From: Thinopyrum elongatum
Lineage: Eukaryota > Streptophyta > Magnoliopsida > Poales > Poaceae
NCBI GenBank assembly: GCA_011799875.1
Contig: CM022298.1
Coordinates: forward strand, 292,053,891 to 292,117,890
Direction of reading: 5' to 3'
DNA length: 64,000 nucleotides
This document shows positions 23,344-33,135 of the stretch, one piece after another; the first letter of the stretch is position 1, and every line of letters begins with the position of its first letter. Under the pieces are notes generated by a model. The model saw only the letters and a program-made list of their open reading frames with translations, was not told the origin of the DNA and did no database searches. The position numbers and the translations under genes were made by a program.

Positions 23344-23351
23344 TTTTATTG
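23344..23351 (-). promoter_or_regulatory. Possible TATA box of the antisense gene in C1
   Basis: AATAAAAA on the minus strand lies about 140 bases upstream of the ATG. The matching place in C2 is diverged (near 57975), so support is weak. Confidence 0.3.
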
Positions 23352-23600
23352 GGAACGGGTGCGGGGGCTGGCTCTTCGCTATCCTTCTAAGAAAAGTTAC
23401 GTTTTACAGGCACACTACCCCTTAACTGCTACAGACCCACGACCCCACGACCTGCGGTAATTACGTGGAGTGGATGTTGGATTGACTGGTCATCATAACA
23501 ACCGCTGCATGCGCGGCACTTCTTCGACACGTGTTCATGCACTGTTTGGGGCCTAACCCAATGTGCCCAGTGATACGTATGGCTCATGCCCAGGGGCTTC

Positions 23601-26125
23601 TGTAGGGGTACACAAACAAAGGTGTATGTTTCCCCTGACTTGTGCACGGACCGTGGACCTCCGCTCCGGCAGCCAAAGCTCAGCAAGGGAATAACTACAC
23701 CAACATGCAAAGCAAAGGCAAGGCCAGAGAAGCAGCTTTTAGTGAGATCAATGAGCGGATCAAGAAGACCAAGACAAATGAGACAACAGAGCATCCCCTT
23801 GGGAAGGTTTACCCTGCCGGGCAGGAGAGCTCGGCCGGGTCGAGACCGACCCAAGGACAAGTCCAAGATTTCCCCGACAAGCTTGCCAGGTCCGCCGAGG
23901 GCGATCCCCCCGCCAAGGCACCGCCGCTCCACCGCTCCACCGCACCGCAACGCAAATCAGTTATCAGTGCGGTGTCGAGCCCCCAAGTGATTAAGCGGCT
24001 TCCACTAAGCATGTGACAGCCATTTGGAAGACAGATTAACCTCATATGACACCTGTCCAGAGGCGTGTCAAGCAGATAAGCAGAAGATGATTAAGCGGCA
24101 CGATAGGCTTGCCGGGCTGCATCCTCAGCATGACACCTAGCAGTGCATTTAATGCACTTTGTCCTAACTGCCAAAGTTAGGTATGATAACACAGTTAGCT
24201 ATCTAATCATTAGATAAAGACTGTTTTGCCACTGTGGTCACCCCTTACGCTGTACTAGCAAACATGCCCATGCGTTGCAACGGAAAAGAAAAATGCGTGT
24301 CCCTAGCATGATAAGCACAACGTTCATGCTTCGCTATGGAGAAAACACCAGTTGTCGTGAATCAAGGTTGCCATGGTTAGGCAATTGTGTCGCGGGACAC
24401 TCAATGCCAAAAATGATTCTCAATTGAGGGCAAGGTTCTCCAGGATGATGGTTCAAGATAGGAGACACGTCGTGCTGACGCGTGACCAGATTGGCGGGAT
24501 CAAGACCACGATGGCAAAGCGATGCGCGCCGCACATGTCATCGATTGTGGCGTCTCGATTCCCACGACCTCCCCTCCACCCTCTGCTTCCCAATCTTATC
24601 ATCCTCGTTGTCATCTTCCTGATCACAGTCTCTAGTAGCCCCATGTCCCGCTCCTTCCACTGGAGTTCCAGTCCTTGGCGCACCACACCCGCAAGCGTGG
24701 TCCGCAGCGTACATATAAGGAGGAGGTTTGAAGAAAGTACATGATGGAGGTTTTCGAAGCGTAAATGAATTCCACCTATGGTGAGACGGTCTATGCACCC
24801 TCTCTTTCTGCAGGATCCTTGGTTGAATGAGTTGGTTCATGAGTCCTTTTCGAATCCCTCTACGCATGCTATTTCTCTTTTTGAGGGCCTATAATGAAGG
24901 TACCAAACGAAACAAAAACCACAGGAGACCGGTAACGAACATACGAAACGGAATAAAAAGGACGTACCAAAGCAAAACAATGACAAAAAAAGTGGAGAAA
25001 CAATCGTCCACCCTACACGTGAAAATCATAACCAATCTTTTTTCTAACTGTATTTGGAAGACATTCGACTAAAGACTAATGTTTGGTTTGAATAGACTGG
25101 TTATACATTTTTATGTGCACATATTACTTGTAATATGGTAGAGATGAAAAAAATATTGTCTGAATTGAGCACATGATGATGCGTGGAGCATGTTGGCCGA
25201 TTGATCTTCTGGCCGCTAACAGCATGCATGGCAGCCGTGGTTGTGCTCGTCCAACGTGTGTATCCATTTTTTTTACTGCGAGCATATGCGCACATGTTTT
25301 TTAGTTGGGGCTCATTTTTTTAGCTTATTTATTTATTTTTTTAGGGTTGGTTTTTTAAGCTTTATCTGAGGCTGATTGATTGCACGATACATGCACGTTT
25401 AGATGCGTACGCTTTTTTTTTGACTAAGAGGAAGATGTGGACATATAGTCAAGTGCGCGCTAATTAAACACATGGCCTTCGTTAGTCCACTAGCTAGCGT
25501 TCTAAACTTTCTAGTGTGTGAGCTCTTGGGTTCGACTCCTTGTGGTGCAGTATCCGTACTTTAATATTAGGTTGAGAGTAGAGATAAAGATATAAAAGGA
25601 AGTCTTCCTTTCGTTTCTCACACAGTGGGCTAGCTAGGGAGCTGGTTCATGCGAGTGGACTCAAACTACGTGGCCACGGTTCGAGTGCTACAACGAACGC
25701 AACTTGGACACATGCAATTTTTTTTCTCCAACGCAAAAATGACGGACGAAAAAAAAGAGGACATATGAAAAACAACTTAATGGACAAAATAAAGTGGAGA
25801 AACAATCCGTCCTTTAATATTATATAGGTAGAGAAAAGGAGGTCCAATGCAACCTAACAAAGGATTCGGACCCTTGCACACTTTTACGCGCGTAGCTGCT
25901 CTCCCCGAGGCGACCTTGTTGGGCTTGAGCGCTACATGCTCGTTGTGTTCCTCCATCCAATCCACCAAAGCAGGAGTAGGGTTTTACGCTTCTCAGCGGC
26001 CAAAAAACCACCAGCGTCACCGCCATCATGTTGTTCCATGGCCTCTGCTCTTTGTGCAACGTGATCTCCCCCTTGCCGAACCACAAGGGGCCAGTGTCCC
26101 CATAGGTGCGTGTTCCACCACGACA
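23601..26125 (+). repeat. 3' LTR of element C1, split by a Helitron-like insert
   Basis: Starts TGTAGGGGTACAC after the tract CCCAGGGGCTTC and ends CCACGACA. LTR sequence occupies 23601-24254 and 25835-26125 (945 bases together, against 957 in the 5' LTR). The break falls where the 5' LTR has the degraded TATA region. Confidence 0.85.
24255..25834 (-). mobile_element. Helitron-like non-autonomous insert
   Basis: The insert is defined by comparison with the intact 5' LTR. On the minus strand it begins TCTCTACCTATATAATATT and ends GCATGGGCATGTTTGCTAG followed by T. Helitrons start TC, end CTRR and make no target duplication; no duplication is seen here. The A expected before the TC end is not present. 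No Rep/helicase is encoded; the interior contains AT-rich and T-run sequence without a convincing ORF. An alternative is an unclassified element. Confidence 0.5.
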
Positions 26126-26130
26126 TAGTT

Positions 26131-26305
26131 TACTCTCAGCCTCCTCCTAAGGTAATCCACCACAAAGCAAGAGTAGGGTCTTACACCGCAAGGTGGCCCG
26201 AACCTGGGTAAACTGCCGTGTCCTCCCTTCCCCACTCGCACGAACTCGACAAGGTCAAGCCATGGAGTGATGAGCTTGAGGCTGCGGCTAGGCTAGATCT
26301 TTGCA
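26131..26305 (+). repeat. 3' LTR of element D, right piece
   Basis: Sequence resumes after the second TAGTT. It contains a block around AAGAGTAGGGTCTTACACC and GGCCCGAACCTGGGTAAAC that is also near the end of the LTRs of A, B and C. The exact end is uncertain, within about 26290-26320. Confidence 0.5.
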
Positions 26306-26971
26306 CATGCCCCAGAGTTCGAACCTTATTGTTTCCGCGGAGCTCTGATTCACACAATGTGGAAGCGTGAAGAAGGGCTTTTCTTTTTTTAGGATAATCG
26401 CATATTCCTTAACCAGAAAAGGTTGTGTCTCACAGGCACGCGCCAATATCCATCTGAACCAGCTACGACACATTTTTTGTGCAAAGAGATGGATATATTT
26501 GTATATCTGTTCGTCCACCCAAGTGGGTTTTGCGTAGGTCCCACCTATCAGGAGGGGTGCATAAATAAAAAGGAATCATAAAATATTTCACCACGGTGAT
26601 TCGAAAGAGTGACCTCAATTAACCAGTGGGACATGTAGCGATAGAAGGATGAGCATGTACACGGACACGTACCACTCCTTAGTATGCTACCTGCATAGCC
26701 TTTTCGTTTTGCGGGTTGGTCTACCTAGCCGTCTAATCAACTGCCTGCATGCCACTTCTCCCATTTACTTCTCCATCGGCAACCGATTTTCCTCGGCTTC
26801 TTCACCTCTCCTTCATTTGCATTCAAACCCCACTGGATTCACATTGTTTTGACCTCTTCAGATACTCCTGGAGTAATTCCGAAGCCCCTTTAAATAATCA
26901 TCTTCTTCAGTTACACTAGTCATCTTAATCCTAGTTCTCCAAACCATAGCCCTCCGGTCCAGCGGTTCCAA
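26306..26971 (+). other. Upstream region of the exonuclease gene
   Basis: No transposon signature recognised. A TATA-like TTTAAATAAT lies at 26889-26898, about 75-80 bases before the ATG, and may be the core promoter. Confidence 0.4.
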
Positions 26972-27535
26972 ATGGCGAAAGAGATCTCTATGCAGGTTTT
27001 TAGCATGAAACATGTCCTCGTCGAAGGCTCATTGAGCATAGTTGCCACCGTCACCGACCACCCAAGGGTTACTCAGGAGTGGATCAACAATGTATCCAAC
27101 TCCCTCAAAAAGGAGGGGATGAAGGTCATCAGTCTCGATGTAGAGTACATGGAGCGTGCCACTGGGATGATCCAATGCGCCGCCGTCCTTCAACTGTGCC
27201 TCAAAGATGAAGTTTTGGTGTATCACATTATACACGCGCCCTCCATACTAGGTGAGCTCCACGATTTCATGTCTCGGGAGGACATATACTTCTGTGGGGC
27301 AGCCATCGAAGGGGACAAACAGAAGCTCGCACCGTACAACCTTGACTTGAAAAAAATCGCTGACCTACAAACCAGAACTCCTATAGACGATTGTGATAAA
27401 GAAACACCATCCCTATTCGACATAGCAAATTCTATGCTCAAAACAAATCTTGAGAAGGGTGACGAGACACTGAGATTAAGGTCATCTGGATGGGAGAATT
27501 ATCCCTTGACCTATGAGCGGATAAAATATGCTGCT

Positions 27536-29163
27536 TGATACGTGTCCAATGTATCTATAATTTTTGCTTGTTCCATGTTGTTATATTATCATTCTTGGAT
27601 GTTTTATATTCATTTTATAGCAAATTTATATCTATTTTTGGGACTAACCTATTGACATAGTGCCCAGTGCCAGTTGCTATTTTTTGCTTGCCTTTTACTT
27701 CGCAGAATATCAGTACCAAATGGAGTCCAAACGCAGCGAAACTTTTTGGAGATTTTTTCTGGACCAAAAGACACCTAGCGGGCCAAGAAAGCACCAGAGG
27801 GGAGACATGTGGGGAGCACAACCCACCAGGGTGCGCCCAGGAGCCCTGGCGCGCCTAGGGGGGTTGTGCCCCCCACGGAGACCTCATGCACTTCCTCTTC
27901 GCCCTATAAATTCCCAAATATTCCAGAAACCCTAGGGGAGTCGACGAAACACAATTACAGCCGCCGCAAGTTCTAGAACCACAAGATCCAATCTAACACC
28001 ATCATGGAGGGGTTCACCATCCTCATTGGTGCCTCTCCGATGATGCGTGAGTAGTTCACCATAGACCTAAGGGTCCGTAGGCAGTAGCTAGATGGCTTCT
28101 TCTCTCTTTTTGATTCTCAATACAATGGTCTCTTGGAGATTTATTTGATGTAACTCTTTTTGCGGTGTGTTTGTTGGGATCCGATGAACTTTGAGTTTAT
28201 GATCAGATCTATATCCATGAATATTATTTGAGTCTTCTTTTGATCTCTCATATCCATGATTATTTATAGCCTCGTATTTCTTCTTTGAATCTTTGGTTTA
28301 GTTAGGCCAACTAGACCGATTTTTCTTGCCATGGGAAGAGGTGCTTTGTGATGGGTTCGATCTTGCAGTGTTCTTTACCAGTGAAGAAGGGGGAGGAAGA
28401 CACGCATGTATCGTTGCTACTAAGGATAACAAGATGGGGGCTATTTCTACATGAATAGATCTCGTCTACATTATGTCATTGTTCTTATTGCATTACTCGG
28501 TTTCTCCATGAACTTAATACACTAGATGAATGTTGGATAGCGGTCGATGTGTGGAGTAATAGTAGTAGATGCAGGCAGGAGTCGGTCTACTAATGTTGGA
28601 CGTGATGCCTATATATTGATCATTGCCTTGGATATCGTCATAATTATTTGATCTTCTATCAATTACCCAACAGTAATTTGTTTACCCACCGTATGCTATT
28701 TCTTGAGAGAAGCCACTAGTGAAATCTATGGCCCCCGGTTCTATTCTTTATCATATTTGCTTTGAGATCTATTTTTATTCGCTTTTATTTTCAGATCTAT
28801 TATTCCAAAAACCCAAAAATACCATGCTGCACTTTTTTATTACTTATTTTATTTCGCATTTTATCGAGAGCTATTTATCCAATCTATCACAAATTTATAT
28901 ATGTTTTTACCGGGGAGGATCAAATATTCTCCCGTCAACTTGCCAATTTCTGGCGCTGTTACCTAGGAGGGATTGACAACCCCTCTTATGCGTTGGGTTG
29001 CAAGTATTTGTTCTTTATGTGCAGGTACCGTTTACATAGTGTTGCTTGGTTCTCCTACTGGATTGATACCTTGGTTTCATAACTGAGGGAGATACCTACC
29101 GTAGCTATACTGCATCATCCCTTCCTCTTTGGGGAAATACCAACTCAGTTTCAAGCGACATCA
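27536..29163 (+). repeat. Solo LTR of an Athila-type element inside the exonuclease gene
   Basis: Begins TGATACGTGTCC and ends GCGACATCA (1,628 bases), flanked by CTGCT (27531-27535) and CTGCC (29164-29168), a 5-bp duplication with one C/T difference. No internal region or second LTR follows, so it is a recombination product. A TATA-like CCCTATAAATTCC is near 27901. Confidence 0.85.
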
Positions 29164-29247
29164 CTGCCCTCAATTCCCGTGTGAGTTTCGAGATAGCTGC
29201 AAGGTCGAAAGAGCTTGTTGCGAAGCCGTCTCCCACAGAAAATGAGA

Positions 29248-29255
29248 AAAAGAAG

Positions 29256-29284
<29 letters not shown>
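29248..29284 (+). repeat. AAG microsatellite
   Basis: About eleven AAG units, in frame with the exonuclease 3' part, where they encode a Lys run near the C-terminus. Confidence 0.85.
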
Positions 29285-29286
<2 letters not shown>

Positions 29287-29533
29287 GGCACCAGCAGCAG
29301 GGCATTATAGATGGATGAACTATTTCCTCTCTTGTAAAAAAAAATTCCTCTCTGTGTACATTGATATAGATGAACTATTTCGCTGGTGTGCATGTCTTTG
29401 GAACAAGTGTAGTAGCGTAGGTCTGCTTCACTATTATTAGCTATTTATCCGCCTAGTTTTCTCTACTACTCTTTGCAGTGATCGGTATGCAATGCATGTG
29501 TCAGTAGATATGACAACTTGTCCATGGAAGATG

Positions 29534-29832
29534 AACTACGACGACCACATGTTTCTACCACTGCCACACGCAATTCCCACGACACCGCTCCAACCCACAG
29601 CACCACGTCCATGGACGTGCGCCTCACCCCTCTCGGCCCCACCGGTCCTCTGCCTTTGTGTGCATGACATGTGAGCCAGCTGAACTGCGGCGACCATCAA
29701 GTTTCTACCACAGCCACATGCGATTCCCATGACGCCGCTCAAACCCATGACACCACACGTCCCCCGACCTGCACCTCACCCCTCTCGGTCCCACCGCCCC
29801 TCTGCCTTTGTGACAATGACATGTGGGCCTGC
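29534..29832 (+). repeat. Tandem duplication, about 149-bp unit
   Basis: The two copies start AACTACGACGACCA (29534) and AACTGCGGCGACCA (29683). Both contain GTTTCTACCAC, CTCACCCCTCTCGG and CTCTGCCTTTGTG in the same order. No coding frame is shared convincingly. Confidence 0.7.
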
Positions 29833-29869
29833 CACCTGTAGGGTCCACATGTCATTGACTCAAAGGCAG
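29802..29869. repeat. Inverted repeat with 25-base arms
   Basis: Arm 29802-29826 (CTGCCTTTGTGACAATGACA...) pairs with 29845-29869; 23 of 25 positions match, with an 18-base loop. The left arm is the end of the second tandem unit. Confidence 0.7.
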
Positions 29870-30860
29870 GTGCACTAAGCCACTGAAGCTCGGTCCCATG
29901 GGCCTCGAGAGGGAAATGTAACTCCTGTGCTAGGCCTTGTGGTGCTCCCGCTGTACGAACTCGTGCCAAACTCGATATTTGTTTCTTACTACTACCAATA
30001 TGCCGGACCGTGCGATGCAATGGATCCAAAGTAGTAGAATAATACTTGTTCTTAGACTTGAAATATAAACACTCTAGTTTTGATATACATATATCAGTAA
30101 AAATAAATTATGCTTCACTCAAGACATACTCCTCGGGATTTTTGATGAGGTGAGGGGTGGGTGTGGCTGGTTTCAAGATAATAATAGATTTTTAAAACAT
30201 TGGAGCTGATTTTTTCTAACATTTTTTAGCATGACACGGCATCCGGTGCACCTAATAGTCTAAAAAAAGTAGAGTGCACTCTAAAGATATTTACATGATC
30301 CCATTTAGTGGAGTGCACTATAAACACATTATCTATTTATTTTTCTCTAGCCTTTCCTAGCCATGCAACCATGCCACATAAGCTAGTCATGCATGCAATC
30401 CATAAATTGCAATATGCTTGCATTACTCTCCAGCATGCAATGTCGCCACATCATCTATTTATGCCTGATAGTCATAGGTTGTTTTTTGCATTAGTCTTGA
30501 TCCTTTGCTGTTTGGTAGAGGTAAGATTAATCCAAATATTAATGTTCCATAAAACTAAACTGCAAAGGTCCACCAGAACCGAGGCAGAGGATGTACGGTG
30601 GGAGCGGTGGAGGCATCTTCGTAAGAGGAGGAGAGCTCGAAGGATAATCTTGCACATCCGCTGCCACCTGCATATCGGCGTGGGACTCCTCGAGCGCCCA
30701 CTGGAGCTCGCCCTCCTCCAGGGAGCGGTGGAGTCACGGGATTTTCCTAAACCAAGATGGGCACCATGCAGTACTCCTCATAGCCGGGGGTGCGGTGCTC
30801 ACGTCCCGACTCCTGGGGTACTGTCTGGAGCACGCGCTCAACCACCTCGTGAGCCGTGAG
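29870..30860. other. Low-copy region without an identified gene
   Basis: AT-rich to about 30540, then GC-rich. The plus frame 30308-30859 is open but its N-terminal half looks like random AT-rich sequence and no domain is recognised. Confidence 0.4.
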
Positions 30861-31251
30861 GATGCCATGCTCGCGGCCGTGCTGTTACAGCACACGCTCG
30901 TGTGCCTGAGCAGCAAGGATGCGATGTTCGCGGGCGTGCTACTGGAGCACGCGCTCGTCCACGTCAAGAGCGGCGACAATACGATGTTCACGGACGTGCT
31001 CTCGTGCACGTCGAGAGCGGCAATGATGCGAAGCTCACGGGCATGCTGCTGGAGAACGCGCTCGTCCACATTGTGAGAGGCGAGGATGCGATGTTCACGG
31101 GCATGCTGCCGGAGCATGTGCTCGTCCATGTCGAGACTGGCGACGATGTGATGTTCGTGGGTGTGCTCTCGTCCACGTCGAGAGCGGCGATGATGCGATG
31201 CTCGCGGGCATGCTACTAGAGAACACGCTCATCCACATTGTGAGCAGCGAG
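30861..31251 (+). repeat. Degenerate 60-bp minisatellite with higher-order structure
   Basis: Seven units start at 30861, 30918, 30978, 31025, 31085, 31145 and 31192 (lengths 57, 60, 47, 60, 60, 47, 60). A typical unit reads GATGCGATGTTCGCGGGCGT and continues CTGGAGCACGCGCTCGTCCA. Units 3 and 6 share the same 13-base loss, so a block of three units was duplicated after the deletion. The 60-base units are in frame (20 residues, ALVHVKSGDDAMFTGVLLEH-like), but the 13-base losses shift the frame. Confidence 0.8.
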
Positions 31252-31869
31252 AACGCGATGCACCTCCTCGTGACCGACCAGGGCGTGCTGCTGGAGCACA
31301 GCTACCCCTCGTGGCTGACGAGGGCGAGCCGCTAACTCACATTGCCGTCCGCGTGGCCAGTCAGCGCGCACTACACATGGTCGTCGAGGGCGTGCTCCAC
31401 CTCGGCGATGTCGGAGACTCCGTCCTCTTCCAAGGCCGCGGTGCTGTCCACTTCGGCAACAACTGCGTGCTTGGGTGGGTGTTGTGTCCGTATGGGAGCT
31501 TCGAGCTACAGTACCCGTGGGGGCGGGGGTGACCTTTTCATGGTTTCACATGGTCTGAGGAGGAAAATAGAATCTCAAGTAGCACAATATGTTGGAACGT
31601 GTCGGAGGAAGGCTGGTAGGAGCAGTACATCAAACATCACATGCGCACCATATTTTGAGAAGGGTTTAATGTAATTTGTGTGAAATGGGTCTGTGTGGAT
31701 GTACGAGTAGTACATCATATCACTGACATTCATCAACGCAACAAACATTTGTGTGCACAATTTCTCCCTATTTTCATATTCTGTTTGGGAGTGGATTTGA
31801 TTTTTGTAATCGGAGCTCATTTTTGTAGTTGGTTTCAATTTAGACTATGCATGTATTATTGCAAGAGAT
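31252..31869 (+). other. GC-rich sequence downstream of the minisatellite
   Basis: It keeps a short open frame (31311-31532, including LFQGRGAVHFGNNC) with codon-like composition. It may be the 3' end of a decayed gene to which the 60-bp repeat belongs; no family recognised. Confidence 0.3.
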
Positions 31870-32420
31870 AGATATAGAGACAATATTTGTGTGACAAAGA
31901 GGAGCGGGGGGCGGGGGCAGCGATACCTAATGAGAGAGGGGCATATGCGTGTTCGAAAGACTTTGTGTGTTGTAGAGAGAGGAGTGTCCGAAAGGGAGAG
32001 AGAGGGTGTGTGCATGTGCGTGTGTGTGTTAGAGAGAGAGAGAGAGGTGCATGTAACATCAGGATTAACAAGGTTACGAGGTTGCGGATATGGGAGAGCG
32101 ATAGTGTGTGTGCGATGAAGGGACCCACAGACAACGTCTATTTGTGTGTGAGAGAGCTGGATAGACCTCGATAGCACGGCTAGCTAGGGGGTGGAAGGTT
32201 ATGTGTGGTAGAAAGAGATAGTAAAGAGAGAGATGAATGCTTGTTTGTTGCAAGGAGACCTAACTACATAGATGGGGGTAGCAAGAAGAAGAGAATGGTG
32301 GTGTGCCTTTTTTCATGGGATGGGAGAGAGAGCAAGAGACACATATCGTGTGGAGAGGTGTGTGTGTTTTGAGAGAGAGAGAGGGAGGTGTGGACCTAGA
32401 TAATGTGATGGGTGCTCATA
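31870..32420 (+). repeat. GA/GT-rich low-complexity tract
   Basis: Purine-rich sequence with GAGAGAGAGAGAG and GTGTGTGTGTG runs. Open frames on both strands here are composition artefacts. Confidence 0.7.
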
Positions 32421-32889
32421 TGTATGTTAGAGGGAGGAATTGTCTAGGTGGTAGTCTTATGATCGCGACCCAATGTTTCAATGATAGTCGGGATAAGTAT
32501 CGATTTGGTGGATTTTGATGTTGACGATCCTGCTATATCGTACCCGGTGATACAAATCGACAATCGTTACTAAACCAATCTTCGTTGATCGATGATCTTG
32601 TCGTATGCACAAAATCAACCTGAATAACAAGATGGAATTCCTCCAAGCAACCGAAGAACCGGCTAGAACTAAGATAATGCAATCTTAATTGCCAATGTGA
32701 ATTAATTAAGGATAATGGTGGGGTTGCTGGTATAGGATCTGAACAAGGCGGTAGTCCTACACTCCTCGCAAATCAAAACAATGTGTACACAACAACGCGA
32801 GTTCTAACCTAGAAAAAAAGTAGAAGCCTTATCAATATATATAGACTATATTACTATATTTTTTATCTGTACAGTTATATCTATATCTA
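32421..32889. other. Unassigned AT-rich sequence
   Basis: No ORF, no terminal repeats and no recognisable element. Confidence 0.3.
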
Positions 32890-33135
32890 TTCCACTCCAT
32901 CCATTTGTGATTTACTCCGTGCATAGCTTTGACTGCAGCCAAATTTTATAAAGCTTGACCAAATTTGGTGAAAACAATATGAACATTTACACTAACAAAT
33001 TTACATGATGTGGAAATAAAAGCAATGGTGAATCAAATGATATATATTTGGTGGTGTATATGTTAATACTTTTTCCTACAAACTTGTTGAAAGTATACAA
33101 AGTTTGACTTTAGAGAAATCCAATATGCGGTATTA
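32890..33135. mobile_element. Degenerate Stowaway-like MITE
   Basis: Interior blocks typical of a grass Stowaway family are visible: GCTTGACCAAATTTGGTG, ATGAACATTTACAC, and GTATACAAAGTTTGACTTTA followed by CCAATATGCGG. The outer CTCCCTCC termini are degraded, so the ends are approximate. Confidence 0.45.

Larger units (their letters stand above)
17027..26125 (+). mobile_element. Element C1: non-autonomous LTR retrotransposon with an antisense spliced gene
   Basis: The 5' LTR (17027-17983) and 3' LTR (23601-26125, split by a Helitron-like insert) are flanked by TAGTT at 17022-17026 and 26126-26130, a perfect 5-bp duplication. A primer-binding site follows the 5' LTR. The interior has no gag-pol. 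It holds a leader with remnants also present in C2, then one long gene on the opposite strand (19295-23203). LTRs and primer-binding site resemble those of the autonomous elements A and B, except for the first 60-100 bases of the LTR. Confidence 0.85.
26972..29318 (+). pseudogene. Plant Werner-like 3'-5' exonuclease (DEDDy) gene, disrupted by a solo LTR
   Basis: The 5' part (26972-27535) encodes 188 residues of a WRN-type 3'-5' exonuclease fold: Exo I DVE (Asp56, Glu58, in VISLDVEYM), then VLVYHI, and Exo II in AAIEGDKQKL (Asp115). It stops in the Exo III motif at IKYAA; the TGA stop is the first three bases of an inserted LTR. The 3' part resumes at 29164 in frame: ALNSRVSFEIAARSKELVAK, then a poly-Lys tail encoded by an AAG microsatellite, and TGA at 29316-29318. 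Exo III normally reads YAAxDAY; here the Asp position is Asn and the Tyr position Arg, so activity may have been lost before the insertion. These nuclear or cytosolic proteins trim DNA or RNA ends. Single exon; the gene was otherwise intact. Confidence 0.82.

Noticed and set aside
31887..32177. Overlapping frames on both strands in the GA/GT tract
   Set aside because: Simple repeats produce open frames with Ser/Leu/His/Thr or Arg/Glu/Val runs; no coding signal.
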